From: Chitinophagaceae bacterium
GTDB taxonomy: Bacteria; Bacteroidota; Bacteroidia; Chitinophagales; Chitinophagaceae
Direction of reading: 5' to 3'
Length of the DNA stretch: 64,000 bases
Assembly: GCA_025449935.1 (NCBI GenBank)
Contig: JANWIJ010000029.1
Span: forward strand, 1 to 64,000
Part shown: positions 40,221 to 50,192 of the stretch, one piece after another
How positions within the stretch are numbered: the stretch's first letter is position 1
How the letters are laid out: the number at the start of each line of letters is the position of its first letter
The notes under the pieces: generated by a model
The model's database searches: none
The model's input: the letters and a program-made list of their open reading frames with translations, nothing else
Told to the model about the DNA's origin: nothing
Made by a program: the position numbers and the translations under genes

Positions 40221-40877
40221 ATGAGACCCGTTGAAGATACTTACCGGCATAAAGGCCTTCGAAAGAAACTGGTACAGGGCATACAGGCAAAGGGCATATC
40301 CGATGAAAGAGTGCTGGATGCTGTGCTGGAAGTTCCCCGCCATTTTTTCCTGGATTCGGCTTTTGATGAAAAAGCGTATGAAGACAAGGCTTTTCCTATC
40401 GGGGAAGGCCAAACCATTTCACAACCTTATACGGTGGCATATCAATCCCAGTTACTGGAAGTAAAACCGTTTTTGAAAGTATTGGAAATCGGAACCGGCA
40501 GTGCCTACCAGGCCGTGGTGCTGGCTGAAATGGGCGCACAGGTTTATACCATCGAACGACAAAAAAAGCTGTTTGAATCCAACAAGTCCTTTGCTTTTCT
40601 TAAAAAATATGGCTCCATCAAATTCTTTTACGGGGATGGATATGAAGGTCTGCCCACTTTTGCGCCTTTTGACCGCGTTATTATTACAGCAGCAGCCCCG
40701 GAAATTCCTCAAAAACTCATTGAACAATTAAGACCCGGCGGCATGATGGTGATTCCCCTGGGTGCGGGTGATGTACAGCGGATGATGCGGATTACTAAAC
40801 TGGAAAATGGTGCGTTAAAGGAAGAAGTGTTTGATCATTTTTCTTTTGTACCCATGATTGAAGGGAGGAAGGGTTAG
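40221..40877 (+). CDS. pcm: Protein-L-isoaspartate O-methyltransferase
   Basis: A 218-residue S-adenosylmethionine-dependent enzyme that repairs isoaspartyl residues in aged proteins. Family marks are RHFFLDSAFDEKAYEDKAFPIGEGQTISQP near the N-terminus, the SAM-binding motif VLEIGTGSAYQAVVLAEMG, and ITAAAPEIPQKLIEQLRPGGMMVIPLG. The ORF track begins at a TTG two codons upstream; ATG 40221 is preferred. It is followed by a repetitive stretch and the convergent M48 protease gene. Confidence 0.93.
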   Translation: MRPVEDTYRHKGLRKKLVQGIQAKGISDERVLDAVLEVPRHFFLDSAFDEKAYEDKAFPIGEGQTISQPYTVAYQSQLLEVKPFLKVLEIGTGSAYQAVVLAEMGAQVYTIERQKKLFESNKSFAFLKKYGSIKFFYGDGYEGLPTFAPFDRVIITAAAPEIPQKLIEQLRPGGMMVIPLGAGDVQRMMRITKLENGALKEEVFDHFSFVPMIEGRKG

Positions 40878-40884
40878 GGGTTTT

Positions 40885-41036
40885 TTAAAGTTTAATGTTT
40901 AAGGTTTAAAGTTTAAAATTTAGAGTTTAGAGTTGCCATCAACCTTAGACATTCAACCTTAAACCTTAAACCTGCAACCTTAGACCTTAAACCTGCAACC
41001 TTAGACCTTAAACCTGCAACCTTAGACCTTAAACTC
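40885..41036. repeat. Inverted and tandem TTTAA/CCTTAAA repeats
   Basis: A run of AAAGTTTAATGTTTAAGG-type words (40886-40935) faces CCTTAAACC-type words (40950-41036), so the two halves can fold on each other. The right half contains three near-identical 21-bp units starting GCAACCTTAGACCTTAAA at 40974, 40995 and 41016. It lies between the ends of two convergent genes and may act as a bidirectional terminator. It is not a CRISPR: the units are adjacent without spacers. Confidence 0.75.
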
Positions 41037-41044
41037 CCAACATT

Positions 41045-41980
41045 TCAAACAAACTGTTCCAGCAACTCAATTCTCTTTTCGATTGGTGGATGCGTGGCAA
41101 ACATATTGTCCCAGGAGGCCGATTTATGAACAGATGGTTTGGGGTTGTCAATAAACAATTGGGCCACGTCACGGCTTTCCACCGCTTCTATCAGCGGATC
41201 CCCGGATATTTTTCTTAAAGCATTTGCCAGCGCATAGGGCTTTTTCGTTATTTCCGCACTCCCCGCATCCGCTAAATATTCTCTTTTGCGGCTGATGCCA
41301 AAGCGAAGTAAAATTGAAATCAGGTAAGCTACCGCCGTAACGACAATGGCAATTAATATGATTCCACCCGAACCCTTACTGTCCTTACTTTTCCTGCCTG
41401 AACCGGCAAAGCGAAGACTGCGAAATGCCATTTCGGCGAGGAAAGCAAAAATGCCGACAAAAATGATCGAAACGATCAATAAACGGACGTCCCTGTTCCG
41501 GATATGCGTGAGTTCATGAGCAAGCACTCCCTCAAGTTCATCATCATCAAGTTTCTCAATAATTCCTTTTGATAATGAAATGGAATAGGACCTTTCATTG
41601 ATACCGCTCGCAAACGCATTCAGGGAATCATCGTCAATGATATAAAGCTTTGGCATTTTCATGCCCTGCGAGATGCAAAGATTTTCGAGCAGGTTATAGA
41701 CCCGCTTATTTTCTATCCTTTCCAGCGGCTTGCTGCCGGTTGCCATCCTGATCATCGCGGTATTACCGGCCCAGGCGATCAGGAACCAGGTGCCGACTCC
41801 CGCGAGTACAAAAGGCATGTACTGGAGAAACAGGTTGTTGGGTTCCTGCTGGTGCTCATTTTGTGTAAAGAAAACAAGTGCGTAAAGCATGCCCAGCAAT
41901 AACGCGGGGAATGCGATCAGTAAAAGAAGTGAATTGAAATTATTCTTCCGGATCTGTTTATCAAGTCCAATGTATCGCAT
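41045..41980 (-). CDS. M48 family metalloprotease (HtpX-like)
   Basis: A 311-residue membrane zinc protease. The HEXXH motif is VLAHELTHIRNRD and the third zinc ligand is in ISRKREYLADAGSAEI. Membrane helices lie near residues 17-37, 50-70, 165-185 and 205-225. HtpX-like enzymes cut misfolded membrane proteins in the inner membrane. It lies 38 nt downstream of a LemA gene, a frequent pairing. Confidence 0.9.
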   Translation of the reverse strand: MRYIGLDKQIRKNNFNSLLLLIAFPALLLGMLYALVFFTQNEHQQEPNNLFLQYMPFVLAGVGTWFLIAWAGNTAMIRMATGSKPLERIENKRVYNLLENLCISQGMKMPKLYIIDDDSLNAFASGINERSYSISLSKGIIEKLDDDELEGVLAHELTHIRNRDVRLLIVSIIFVGIFAFLAEMAFRSLRFAGSGRKSKDSKGSGGIILIAIVVTAVAYLISILLRFGISRKREYLADAGSAEITKKPYALANALRKISGDPLIEAVESRDVAQLFIDNPKPSVHKSASWDNMFATHPPIEKRIELLEQFV

Positions 41981-42018
41981 GGTGTTTATGCCGGCTAAAC
42001 TTCTGGCTGGAAGTCATT

Positions 42019-42579
42019 CTAAAATTGAATTTTTGGAGGCTCCTCCATTTGTTTACGGCTGTCAGTTCCCAGGTCAAACATGATCTCCCGGCTGAATCCA
42101 AAGTTCCTTGCGATTAAATTACCGGGGAATGATTCCACGGCATTGTTGTACTCGGTGGTAGCTCCGTTGAAGAAACGTCTTGATGCAGCCAGTTTATTTT
42201 CAATATCGCTCAGCTCTTCCTGCAGTTGCAAAAAGTTCTGGTTAGCTTTCAGATCGGGATAAGCCTCCACCTGTACTTTTAATCCCTGCAAGGCAGCAGT
42301 CAGTTGCTGCTCTGCCACGATCTTGCCGTCAATACTGGTAGCAGCCATTGCCGCCGTACGGGCTTCGGTTACTTTCAGTAACAATTCTTTTTCGTGCGAT
42401 GCGTAGCCTTTTACCGTTTCTACCAGTTGGGGAACAAGGTCATGCCGCTGACGTAGTTGCACGTCAATGTCTGCAAAGGCATTTTGTCGCCTGTTTCTTA
42501 ACCGTACCAGGCTATTATATAGACTGACTACCCAAAGAACAAGAATAACCAGAATGCCGACAACAATAAGTACTGCCAT
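42019..42579 (-). CDS. LemA family protein
   Basis: A 186-residue protein with one N-terminal membrane helix (MAVLIVVGILVILVLWVVSLYN) and the conserved helical core NRRQNAFADIDVQLRQRHDLVPQLVETVKGYASHE and ENKLAASRRFFNGATTEYNNAVESFPGN. The family is widespread, of unclear role, and commonly linked to an M48 protease as here. The ORF track starts 20 codons earlier; ATG 42579 is preferred since the membrane helix follows it directly. Confidence 0.92.
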   Translation of the reverse strand: MAVLIVVGILVILVLWVVSLYNSLVRLRNRRQNAFADIDVQLRQRHDLVPQLVETVKGYASHEKELLLKVTEARTAAMAATSIDGKIVAEQQLTAALQGLKVQVEAYPDLKANQNFLQLQEELSDIENKLAASRRFFNGATTEYNNAVESFPGNLIARNFGFSREIMFDLGTDSRKQMEEPPKIQF

Positions 42580-42638
42580 AGTTAGATAGTTTAAGTTCGG
42601 TATGAAATTACTGAAAAACAGGATGCAGCCCGGGTTCA

Positions 42639-42670
42639 TTGTTAATTTCCTCTACTTATTCTTATCTTTC
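42639..42670 (+). promoter_or_regulatory. Candidate promoter of the penicillin acylase gene
   Basis: TTG (42639-42641), 21 nt, then TATCTTTC (42663-42670), which matches TAnnTTTG at seven of eight positions. It lies 18 nt before ATG 42689 and supports that start over the one in the ORF track. Confidence 0.4.
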
Positions 42671-42688
42671 ACCATCATTTTACCGCCT

Positions 42689-45127
42689 ATGCGTATTGTA
42701 CCTTTTTTGATTTCAGCAGTCGTTACTGCCGGAGTGGTTTTTGTGCTGGATAAGCAATGGGGGAAAATTCCCCCGATGGGAAAATTCCTGAGCCCCCAGC
42801 ATGGACTCTGGCAAAATGCAGAACCAGCCTCACAACGTTTTGATGCTGACCTGAGTTTCCCCGATCTCCGGGGCAAAGCTGAAGTGTATTTTGATGAACG
42901 CCTGGTACCGCATGTATTCGCTGAGAATGATGAAGATCTTTATTTTATCCAGGGATATTTGCATGCAAAGTTCAGGCTGTTCCAGATGGACCTCCAGACA
43001 AAAGCGGCGGAAGGAAGAGCCAGTGAGATTGCAGGTGCAAAAGCCATAAATTATGACAAGGAACAAAGAAGGTTGGGAATGAAGTTTGCCGCTGAGAATG
43101 CCCTGAAGGAAATTGAAAAGGACCCTGCAGGAAAAATATTGTTTGATGCCTATACTAAAGGTGTCAATGCCTATATCGGGTCGCTAAAAGCATCTGCTCT
43201 CCCCATTGAATACAAGATCCTGAATTTTAAACCCGAGAAATGGACCAACCTCCGGACAGCGCTTTTGCTGAAAATGATGGCGAAGACCTTATCATCAGGT
43301 ACAGAAGCGGACCTCGCCAATACCAATGCCAAATCTGTTTTTTTACCGGAGGAGCTGAAACTACTTTATCCACAGGTTCCCGATTCGCTCGTGCCCATTG
43401 TTCCGAAAGGAACCATGTTTGACCCCCCGGGTATCGTTCCGGTTCAACCGGCCACTGCCGATTCTTTATACTTTGGCAACAAACAAACGGTCACAGCAAA
43501 GGAAATTTCCAAACCGGATATTCATAATGGAAGTAATAACTGGGTAGTTGCCGGCAGCAAAACGCTGAGTGGTTCCCCCATTCTTTGTAATGATCCTCAC
43601 CTGGATTTATCGCTGCCTTCCATCTGGTATGAAATGCAGTTACAAAGTCCGTCGGGCAATGCCTACGGTGTCTCCTTGCCCGGCAGCCCTTTTATTATTA
43701 TCGGCTTCAATGACAGTATTGCGTGGGGCGTGACAAATGCGCAGCGGGATGTGAAAGACTATTTCGAAATAAAATTCAGAGACAATACAAAAAAAGAGTA
43801 CTGGTTTGACGGAAAATGGCAGCCCACCACGCAACGGGTAGAAGAAATAAAAGTGAAAGGCAGTACGACGGTACTTGACACCGTGGCCTATACCATTTTT
43901 GGGCCGGTACTGTTCGATGAAAGTTTTTCAACGGAATTATCAACAAAGCGTAACCTCGCTGTCCGGTGGACAGCGCATGACCCAAGTAATGAAGGGATGA
44001 CTTTCTATAAATTAAACAGGGCGAAGAATTATGCAGAATATGAAGAGGCAATCAAAACATTTGAATGCCCGGGCCAGAATTTTGTATTTGCTTCAAAGGC
44101 AGGTGATATAGCTATCTGGCAGCAGGGAAAATTTCCTGCGAGGTGGATTGACCAGGGATTATATATCATGCCGGGGGAAGACAGCAGTTATATGTGGCAG
44201 GGGTTTATTCCTCAGGCAGAAAACCCGCACAGCAAGAACCCTGAACGGGGATTCCTGGAAAGTGCCAACCAGCGGCCTGTCGATTCCACTTATCCATATT
44301 TTATCCCGGGCAGTTACATTACGCCGAGAGGTGCCACGATTGAAAAATACCTTTCATCGATGAATGGCATTACCCCGGAGGACATGATGAAACTGCAGAA
44401 TAACTATTTCAACCTGCTGGCGGAAGATGCCCGGGGTATACTGCTCCAATTTATCAGGGAAGGCGACCTGAATGCAACTGAAAAGAAATACCTGGACATT
44501 TATAAGAAATGGGACCTGATGGCTTCCCCTGAGTCGAAAGGACAAACCGTATATCAATTGTGGTACGAAAGTGCCGAGCGGGAAATATGGTTAGATGACC
44601 TGCAGCGTGTGAATCCGCAGGCCCCGTGGCCGGGCGGACAAATTTCCATGGAAGTACTGAAAAGGGATACAGCTTTTAAGTTTATTGATAACATCAATAC
44701 ACCGCAGGTAGAAACATTGTATGACGCGGTCACGACCGGGTTAAAAAAAGCATCCGTTGAATTGGCAAAGCTGGAAGCGGAAGGGAAACTGGAATGGACA
44801 AAGTTTAAAGACCCGACTGTTCTTCACCTCCTGGAAGCATTACCGGCATTTGCCCGGAAAGGATTGCATGTAGGCGGCGGCTGGGATATTATTAATGCCA
44901 TGAAGCATACCCATGGTCCCAGTTGGCGGATGGTTGTTCAGCTCAGTACTCCCACCGAGGCCTACGGGGTTTACCCCGGCGGACAAAGTGGTAACCCGGG
45001 CAGTAAATTCTACGATGATTATATTGATACCTGGGCCGAAGGTAAATACAATAAACTCTGGTTTATGCGGGAAGGGGACCGGGCCGACAAAAACATAAAG
45101 TGGACGATGAAATTCAGTAAAGAATAA
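42689..45127 (+). CDS. Penicillin acylase family (Ntn-hydrolase) protein
   Basis: An 812-residue precursor of the N-terminal-nucleophile hydrolase superfamily. An N-terminal hydrophobic signal (MRIVPFLISAVVTAGVVFVL) is followed by the alpha part with PHVFAENDEDLYFIQGYLHAKFRLFQMD. Self-cleavage should occur before Ser282 in HNGSNNWVVAGSKT, freeing the catalytic serine of the beta subunit. The later DPHLDLSLPSIWYEMQL, WGVTNAQRDVKDYF and YPGGQSGNPGS are also typical. Members split amide bonds in beta-lactams or acyl-homoserine lactones; the natural substrate here is unknown. The ORF track starts 29 codons upstream, before a likely promoter. Confidence 0.9.
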   Translation: MRIVPFLISAVVTAGVVFVLDKQWGKIPPMGKFLSPQHGLWQNAEPASQRFDADLSFPDLRGKAEVYFDERLVPHVFAENDEDLYFIQGYLHAKFRLFQMDLQTKAAEGRASEIAGAKAINYDKEQRRLGMKFAAENALKEIEKDPAGKILFDAYTKGVNAYIGSLKASALPIEYKILNFKPEKWTNLRTALLLKMMAKTLSSGTEADLANTNAKSVFLPEELKLLYPQVPDSLVPIVPKGTMFDPPGIVPVQPATADSLYFGNKQTVTAKEISKPDIHNGSNNWVVAGSKTLSGSPILCNDPHLDLSLPSIWYEMQLQSPSGNAYGVSLPGSPFIIIGFNDSIAWGVTNAQRDVKDYFEIKFRDNTKKEYWFDGKWQPTTQRVEEIKVKGSTTVLDTVAYTIFGPVLFDESFSTELSTKRNLAVRWTAHDPSNEGMTFYKLNRAKNYAEYEEAIKTFECPGQNFVFASKAGDIAIWQQGKFPARWIDQGLYIMPGEDSSYMWQGFIPQAENPHSKNPERGFLESANQRPVDSTYPYFIPGSYITPRGATIEKYLSSMNGITPEDMMKLQNNYFNLLAEDARGILLQFIREGDLNATEKKYLDIYKKWDLMASPESKGQTVYQLWYESAEREIWLDDLQRVNPQAPWPGGQISMEVLKRDTAFKFIDNINTPQVETLYDAVTTGLKKASVELAKLEAEGKLEWTKFKDPTVLHLLEALPAFARKGLHVGGGWDIINAMKHTHGPSWRMVVQLSTPTEAYGVYPGGQSGNPGSKFYDDYIDTWAEGKYNKLWFMREGDRADKNIKWTMKFSKE

Positions 45128-45154
45128 AATACTAAAATCATTTAATTCCCGGTT

Positions 45155-45508
45155 ATGAAATTTTTAGTTGCAATAATTTTAACGTCACTGCTGGCTTTTA
45201 TCAGCGGGTTATTTTTGCCCTGGTGGGGAATAGCCATAGCATCCCTGCTTGTAGCAGTCCTGGTTCACCAGAAAGCGGGGAAGGCATTTTTTTCAGGTTT
45301 GCTTGGCGTACTGTTCTTATGGGCAGGACTGGCATGGTGGATCGATATGAAGAATAATGGTGTCCTGTCCAAAAAAATCGCGGCTGTACTTCCGTTGGGA
45401 GGTAACGGGATGTTGCTGGTATTGGTGACAGGTCTTGTCGGCGGTATCGTAGCCGGACTGGCGGCGATGAGCGGAAGCTTCCTGCGGTCTAAGGAGAGCG
45501 TTCGTTAA
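45155..45508 (+). CDS. Small four-helix membrane protein
   Basis: A 117-residue protein that is almost wholly hydrophobic, with four predicted membrane segments (residues about 2-20, 24-42, 50-64 and 82-108). I recognise no family, though similar short proteins occur in Bacteroidota. It lies 27 nt after the penicillin acylase gene and 55 nt before the DUF5686 gene, all in the same direction. Confidence 0.7.
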   Translation: MKFLVAIILTSLLAFISGLFLPWWGIAIASLLVAVLVHQKAGKAFFSGLLGVLFLWAGLAWWIDMKNNGVLSKKIAAVLPLGGNGMLLVLVTGLVGGIVAGLAAMSGSFLRSKESVR

Positions 45509-45563
45509 ATCTTTCCCAACAAAACATAAATTAAATAATAAAACCTCGTTTGCTTTTATCTTA

Positions 45564-48059
45564 ATGGACCACACTGTAATGAGGTATTTATTATTATTCG
45601 TTATTGCCGGTTTCCTGGCCTTCCCTTCCATTGCTGGAAGGGTTTCCGGCACCATTACAGATACTGAGGGGAAAATATTACCCTACGCTTCGCTGTTTAT
45701 CAAAGGAACTAATAAAGGCACCAACGCAAACAGCGAAGGGAAGTATGCGTTCCAGTTGGCTCCCGGGGAGTATACCCTGGTGTGCCAGTATGTAGGCTAC
45801 AAGAAGGAAGAAAAGCTTATCACGGTTTCCGAAACGGATATAGTGCTTGATTTCCGGCTTGTATTGCTGGAAATGATGCTGGGAGAAGTGGTGTTGAAGA
45901 ACGGGGAAGATCCCGCCTATGCGATTATCCGGAATGCCATTAAGAAAAGAACCTATCACCAGAAACAATCTGACAGGTTCCAATGCGAAGTATACACAAA
46001 AGGCCAGTTGAGACTCAGGGATTATCCCAAAAAGTTTTTTGGGCAGAAGGTGGATTTTGAGGATGGCGATACCAGTAAGAAGAAAATCATTTACCTCGCA
46101 GAAACGATTTCGAACTATTATGTTGACAAACCCAACAAAGAAAAAGTAGAAGTCATTTCTTCGAAAGTCAGCGGGCAAAGTGATGGGCTGGGTCTTGCCG
46201 TACCACGCATTTTTTCTTTGTATGATAATAACATACAGATCGGCAGTAACCTTAATCCAAGGGGATTTATTTCGCCCATTTCCGATAACGCGTTGAATTA
46301 TTACCGGTATAAACTGGAAGGAACATTTCTGGAGGACGGCAAACAGGTGAGCCGAATTAAGATAATTCCGAAAAGAAAGTATGAGCCCTTATTCAGTGGT
46401 TATATCAATATCGTGGAGGATGACTGGCGTATACACAGTTCCGACCTGCTCCTTACGCGGCAATCACAAATGGAACAACTGGATACCTTGCGTATTGTAC
46501 AAATGTTCCGGCCGTTAAACCAGGATGAATGGTTCATCTTCAGCCAGGTCATTTATCCTGCCATCCGGATGTTTGGCTTTGATGCCTATGGAAGTTTTGT
46601 TAACATCTATTCCAACGTAAATACCGCGCCGGTGTTTGACAAGAAGACTTTTGACCGGACTGTTCTGAAATATACGGACAGCTCCAATAAAAAATCTACA
46701 GCGTATTGGGAAAAGTCGAGACCGGTATCCCTGATGGAGGAAGAAGTGATGGATTATAAACGAAAAGACAGTCTTGAACAGGCGAGAAAGGATCCCCGTT
46801 ACCTCGATTCACTCAGTAAGGCCCGCAATAAAGTCACACTTATGAATGTGATTTTACTGGGCCAGACCTTCCAGTCACAACGCAAAAGAACCACACTGGG
46901 TTTTAATTCTTTGATGGAACAGGTGAATTTCAATCCTGCGGAAGGGCTGGTGCTGAACCCGGTGGTTACCTGGACAAAACGCCTTGACAGCAGCACATTC
47001 AGCCGCAGGAATATTTTTGTTTCCCCCGCAGTGCGATATGGTTTTTCCAATGGACACTTGAACGGACACCTCACGCTGGGTTACACCTATGGAAAGAAAT
47101 ACGTCAGTTCTATCAGCTTGTCAGGGGGAAAAAGGGTTTTCCAGTTCAACAACAACAGTCCTATCAGCGAACGCGGCAATACCATAAGTTGCCTGATCAG
47201 CGAAGAAAACCGGATCAAAAGTTATGAAGCTGTTTATTTCAGGGGAAGTTATCGACAGGGTTTGGGAAGTGGTTTTTCCTGGGTAGCGGCATTTCAATAC
47301 CAGGATCGTATGCCCCTGGAAAATACAACAGATTATACCTGGAGGGATAAAACTGATAAAGCCTATACACCCAATTTTCCCGACGAGATTGTTAGTGAAA
47401 ATATAAAACGTCATCAGGCATTTACGGCACTCGTCGGTATCAGGTGGCAACCGGGGGCCAGGTATATTGAATTGCCAGACAGGAAGATCAGTATCGGTTC
47501 TAAAAACCCTGTGTTTTCATTACAATATATCCAGGGTTTAAAAGGGTTTTGGGGTAGTGATGCGGAGTTTAGCAAATGGAAATTCAATATATCAGGTAAT
47601 GTCAATTTAAAACTGCGCGGGTTGGTCCGGTATCGTATTGGAAGTGGCGGTTTTATTGACAGAAGCAATGTTGAGTTGCCGGATTTTAATCATTTCAATG
47701 GAAATATTTCAACGCTGGCAACCGAGTACCTGAATAGTTTCCAGTTATTACCTATTTACCAGTTCAGCAATACCTCCCGGTTTTACAGCCTTGCACACGT
47801 GGAGTATAACCTGAAAGGTTTCCTGACCAACAAAATCCCCGGGATAAGAAAGCTGAACGTATACCTGGTAACCGGGGCCAATGCTTTTTATATTAAAAAT
47901 GCGACTAACTATTTGGAATACTTTATCGGGGTGGATAATATCTTTAAACGGATCCGTGTTGATTTTGTGCAGTCTTACCTGGATGGGAAGTCCTGGTCGA
48001 ATGGATTCCGGATTGGCCTGACAGGGTTTGGTGGCCGGAGAGAGGATGATTGGCCATAA
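45564..48059 (+). CDS. DUF5686 / carboxypeptidase-regulatory-like outer-membrane protein
   Basis: An 831-residue exported protein. After the signal peptide (MRYLLLFVIAGFLAFPSIAG) comes a carboxypeptidase-regulatory-like domain (RVSGTITDTEGKILPYASLFIKGTNKGTNA), then the long DUF5686 region (DPAYAIIRNAIKKRTYHQKQ, FSGYINIVEDDWRIHSSDL), probably ending in an outer-membrane barrel. The function is unknown. Two in-frame starts are possible: ATG 45564 (used here) and ATG 45579, which begins right at the signal peptide and is equally likely. Confidence 0.85.
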   Translation: MDHTVMRYLLLFVIAGFLAFPSIAGRVSGTITDTEGKILPYASLFIKGTNKGTNANSEGKYAFQLAPGEYTLVCQYVGYKKEEKLITVSETDIVLDFRLVLLEMMLGEVVLKNGEDPAYAIIRNAIKKRTYHQKQSDRFQCEVYTKGQLRLRDYPKKFFGQKVDFEDGDTSKKKIIYLAETISNYYVDKPNKEKVEVISSKVSGQSDGLGLAVPRIFSLYDNNIQIGSNLNPRGFISPISDNALNYYRYKLEGTFLEDGKQVSRIKIIPKRKYEPLFSGYINIVEDDWRIHSSDLLLTRQSQMEQLDTLRIVQMFRPLNQDEWFIFSQVIYPAIRMFGFDAYGSFVNIYSNVNTAPVFDKKTFDRTVLKYTDSSNKKSTAYWEKSRPVSLMEEEVMDYKRKDSLEQARKDPRYLDSLSKARNKVTLMNVILLGQTFQSQRKRTTLGFNSLMEQVNFNPAEGLVLNPVVTWTKRLDSSTFSRRNIFVSPAVRYGFSNGHLNGHLTLGYTYGKKYVSSISLSGGKRVFQFNNNSPISERGNTISCLISEENRIKSYEAVYFRGSYRQGLGSGFSWVAAFQYQDRMPLENTTDYTWRDKTDKAYTPNFPDEIVSENIKRHQAFTALVGIRWQPGARYIELPDRKISIGSKNPVFSLQYIQGLKGFWGSDAEFSKWKFNISGNVNLKLRGLVRYRIGSGGFIDRSNVELPDFNHFNGNISTLATEYLNSFQLLPIYQFSNTSRFYSLAHVEYNLKGFLTNKIPGIRKLNVYLVTGANAFYIKNATNYLEYFIGVDNIFKRIRVDFVQSYLDGKSWSNGFRIGLTGFGGRREDDWP

Positions 48060-48130
48060 TATAAATAAGTAAAGTAAACACCCTGCGATCATCACATCTT
48101 TCCCGCCTTTTCTTTTTCTGCCCGCTGCCG

Positions 48131-48138
48131 TATCTTTG
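48131..48138 (+). promoter_or_regulatory. Candidate -7 box for the trhO gene
   Basis: TATCTTTG matches TAnnTTTG fully and lies 63 nt before the trhO start. No -33 element was found. Confidence 0.35.
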
Positions 48139-48201
48139 CCTGCTTTAAGAATTTTGCCCAACCTGCAATTGGGTCCTGTTCAAGGATAAAATTCAACCAA
48201 T

Positions 48202-49239
48202 ATGGCGCTACTACATAACCGTATTTCCCGTAAGGAGCTAAAGGAACGCATACTGAACGATCCAACTCCCAGAATGACCCTTTCTTTTTATTGTTATTTT
48301 AAAATTGATGACCCACAGGGTTTCCGGGATGAATTATACAAACAATTGAAGGAATTGAATGTCCTGGGCCGGATATACCTTGCGCAGGAAGGAATCAATG
48401 CGCAGGTAAGCCTGCCAACCGCCAATTTCCATACGTTTAAGGAGTACCTGTATTCCATCGAACCGTTAAAAGGCTTGCGGATAAACGTTGCCGTTGACGA
48501 TGATGGTAAAAGTTTCTATGTGCTGGATGTAAAAATCCGGGGTAAAATTGTCGCTGACGGAATTAATGACCCGGCTTTTGACATGGCTAACCGGGGCCGG
48601 TATGTGAATGCTGAGCAGTTTAACCAGTTGACCAATGACCCGGGTACAGTGGTGGTTGATATGCGAAATCATTACGAATATGAAGTGGGCCATTTTGAAG
48701 CTGCGATCGAAGTACCCAGCGACACCTTCCGTGACCAGTTGCCGATGGTGGCAGCTATGATGAAAGAAGACAAGGACAAAAACATCATCATGTATTGCAC
48801 CGGGGGTATCCGGTGTGAGAAAGCCTCCGCGTACCTGCTCCACAAAGGATTTAAGAATGTATTTCACCTGGAAGGCGGTATTATTAATTATGTCAACCAA
48901 ATAAGGGAGAAGGGCCTGCCCAATAAATTTCATGGTAAAAATTTTGTGTTTGACCAGCGGTTAGGGGAGCGGGTAACAGATGAAATAATTGCTCGCTGTC
49001 ACCAGTGCGGGAAACCGGCAGACACGCATGTCAATTGCGTAAATGATGCCTGTCACCTTTTATTTATACAGTGCGGGGAATGTAAAGCCAGCATGGAAGG
49101 AACCTGCAGCAAAGCCTGTCTTGATTTTATTCATTTGCCGGCGGATGAACAGAAGAAATTACGCAGTGGTATCGATAAAGGGAGAAATGTGTTCAATAAA
49201 GCGAAATCAAGATTATCAAAACTGGGAGATTATAAATGA
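48202..49239 (+). CDS. trhO: tRNA uridine(34) hydroxylase TrhO (rhodanese family)
   Basis: A 345-residue protein of the YceA/TrhO family, which hydroxylates U34 of certain tRNAs on the way to 5-carboxymethoxy- or methoxyuridine. An N-terminal UPF0176 domain carries [18 protein letters not shown]. The rhodanese domain has [18 protein letters not shown] and the active-site loop [14 protein letters not shown]-terminal cysteine-rich tail ([30 protein letters not shown]) likely binds zinc. Length is normal for the family. The call is by family resemblance; the target nucleoside in this organism is inferred. Confidence 0.9.
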   Translation: MALLHNRISRKELKERILNDPTPRMTLSFYCYFKIDDPQGFRDELYKQLKELNVLGRIYLAQEGINAQVSLPTANFHTFKEYLYSIEPLKGLRINVAVDDDGKSFYVLDVKIRGKIVADGINDPAFDMANRGRYVNAEQFNQLTNDPGTVVVDMRNHYEYEVGHFEAAIEVPSDTFRDQLPMVAAMMKEDKDKNIIMYCTGGIRCEKASAYLLHKGFKNVFHLEGGIINYVNQIREKGLPNKFHGKNFVFDQRLGERVTDEIIARCHQCGKPADTHVNCVNDACHLLFIQCGECKASMEGTCSKACLDFIHLPADEQKKLRSGIDKGRNVFNKAKSRLSKLGDYK

Positions 49240-49241
49240 TA

Positions 49242-50192
49242 TCATGTAAACCATCCTGCCAATTTCCCCAGGTCCACATTGCCGCCGCTGAAAATGATTC
49301 CAACTTTCTTTTGCCGGAATTTTTCTTTATGTTTTAATAATGCCGCAAGGGGAACAGCACAACTGGGCTCTATGATTAATTTCATCCGTTCATACACTAA
49401 CCTGAGAGAGGCGATGATTTCCTCATCACTTATGGTATAGATATCTTTTACAAACTGCTTAATAATTGGAAACGTCTTATCTCCCAATTTTGTTAGCAAC
49501 CCGTCGGCAATCGTATTTACATAGGGGGCCGTTTCTATTTTATTGCTTTTGATGGACAGCACCGCGTCAGCAGCACCTTCCGGCTCACCGGCATATACCA
49601 TAGTTCCCGGGGAAAAATAATGTGCGCTCAGCAGGGTGCCGCTCAGCAGGCCACCACCCCCCACAGGGGCAAAAAGGCAATCCAGCCCGGGAATCTCTTC
49701 TATCAGTTCCTTCGCGGCGGTTGCCTGTCCCGTCATTACCCGGTAATCATTGTATGGATGAATAAACTCTGCACCGGTACGGCTAACGATTTCCTGGAGG
49801 GTATTTTCCCTGGCCTGCTGGTTTGGCTCGCAGAAAGTAATCTCGGCGCCGTAACCTCTTACCGCATCCACTTTTACGGCCGGTGAATTATCCGGCATGA
49901 CGATAAAGGCTTTTGTTCCGGAATGCCTGGCTGAATAAGCGATAGCCTGTGCATGATTACCGGAAGAATGAGTGGCAATGCCGCTACCCAGTTTATCTTT
50001 TGGCAGGGATAATACAGCATTCATGGCACCACGGATCTTAAAAGCTCCAATCTTCTGGAAGTTCTCACACTTGAAAAAAAGTTCAGCCCCCGAGATAGCA
50101 TTGAGCGTTCGGGAGGTCAGTACAGGTGTCCGGTGGATGAAAGGTTTTATTCTTTCATGGGCTTCTTCTATTTGTTCCCGGGAGATATTCAT
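49242..50192 (-). CDS. PLP-dependent threonine/serine dehydratase
   Basis: A 316-residue fold-type II PLP enzyme that deaminates threonine or serine to the 2-keto acid through an enamine. The PLP lysine is Lys52 in IGAFKIRGAMNA, the phosphate-binding loop is in FAPVGGGGLLSGTLLSAH, and SSGNHAQAIAYSA is the substrate loop. It lacks the C-terminal ACT-like domain of biosynthetic IlvA, so feedback control by isoleucine is unlikely and a catabolic role is favoured. Serine racemase activity is possible in this family. ATG 50192 overlaps the ridA stop by 4 nt; the track's earlier start is not used. Confidence 0.88.
   Translation of the reverse strand: MNISREQIEEAHERIKPFIHRTPVLTSRTLNAISGAELFFKCENFQKIGAFKIRGAMNAVLSLPKDKLGSGIATHSSGNHAQAIAYSARHSGTKAFIVMPDNSPAVKVDAVRGYGAEITFCEPNQQARENTLQEIVSRTGAEFIHPYNDYRVMTGQATAAKELIEEIPGLDCLFAPVGGGGLLSGTLLSAHYFSPGTMVYAGEPEGAADAVLSIKSNKIETAPYVNTIADGLLTKLGDKTFPIIKQFVKDIYTISDEEIIASLRLVYERMKLIIEPSCAVPLAALLKHKEKFRQKKVGIIFSGGNVDLGKLAGWFT

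Noticed and set aside
40974-41036. Possible CRISPR array from repeated 21-bp units
   Set aside because: The units are directly adjacent with no spacers and no cas genes are present; they are simple tandem repeats.
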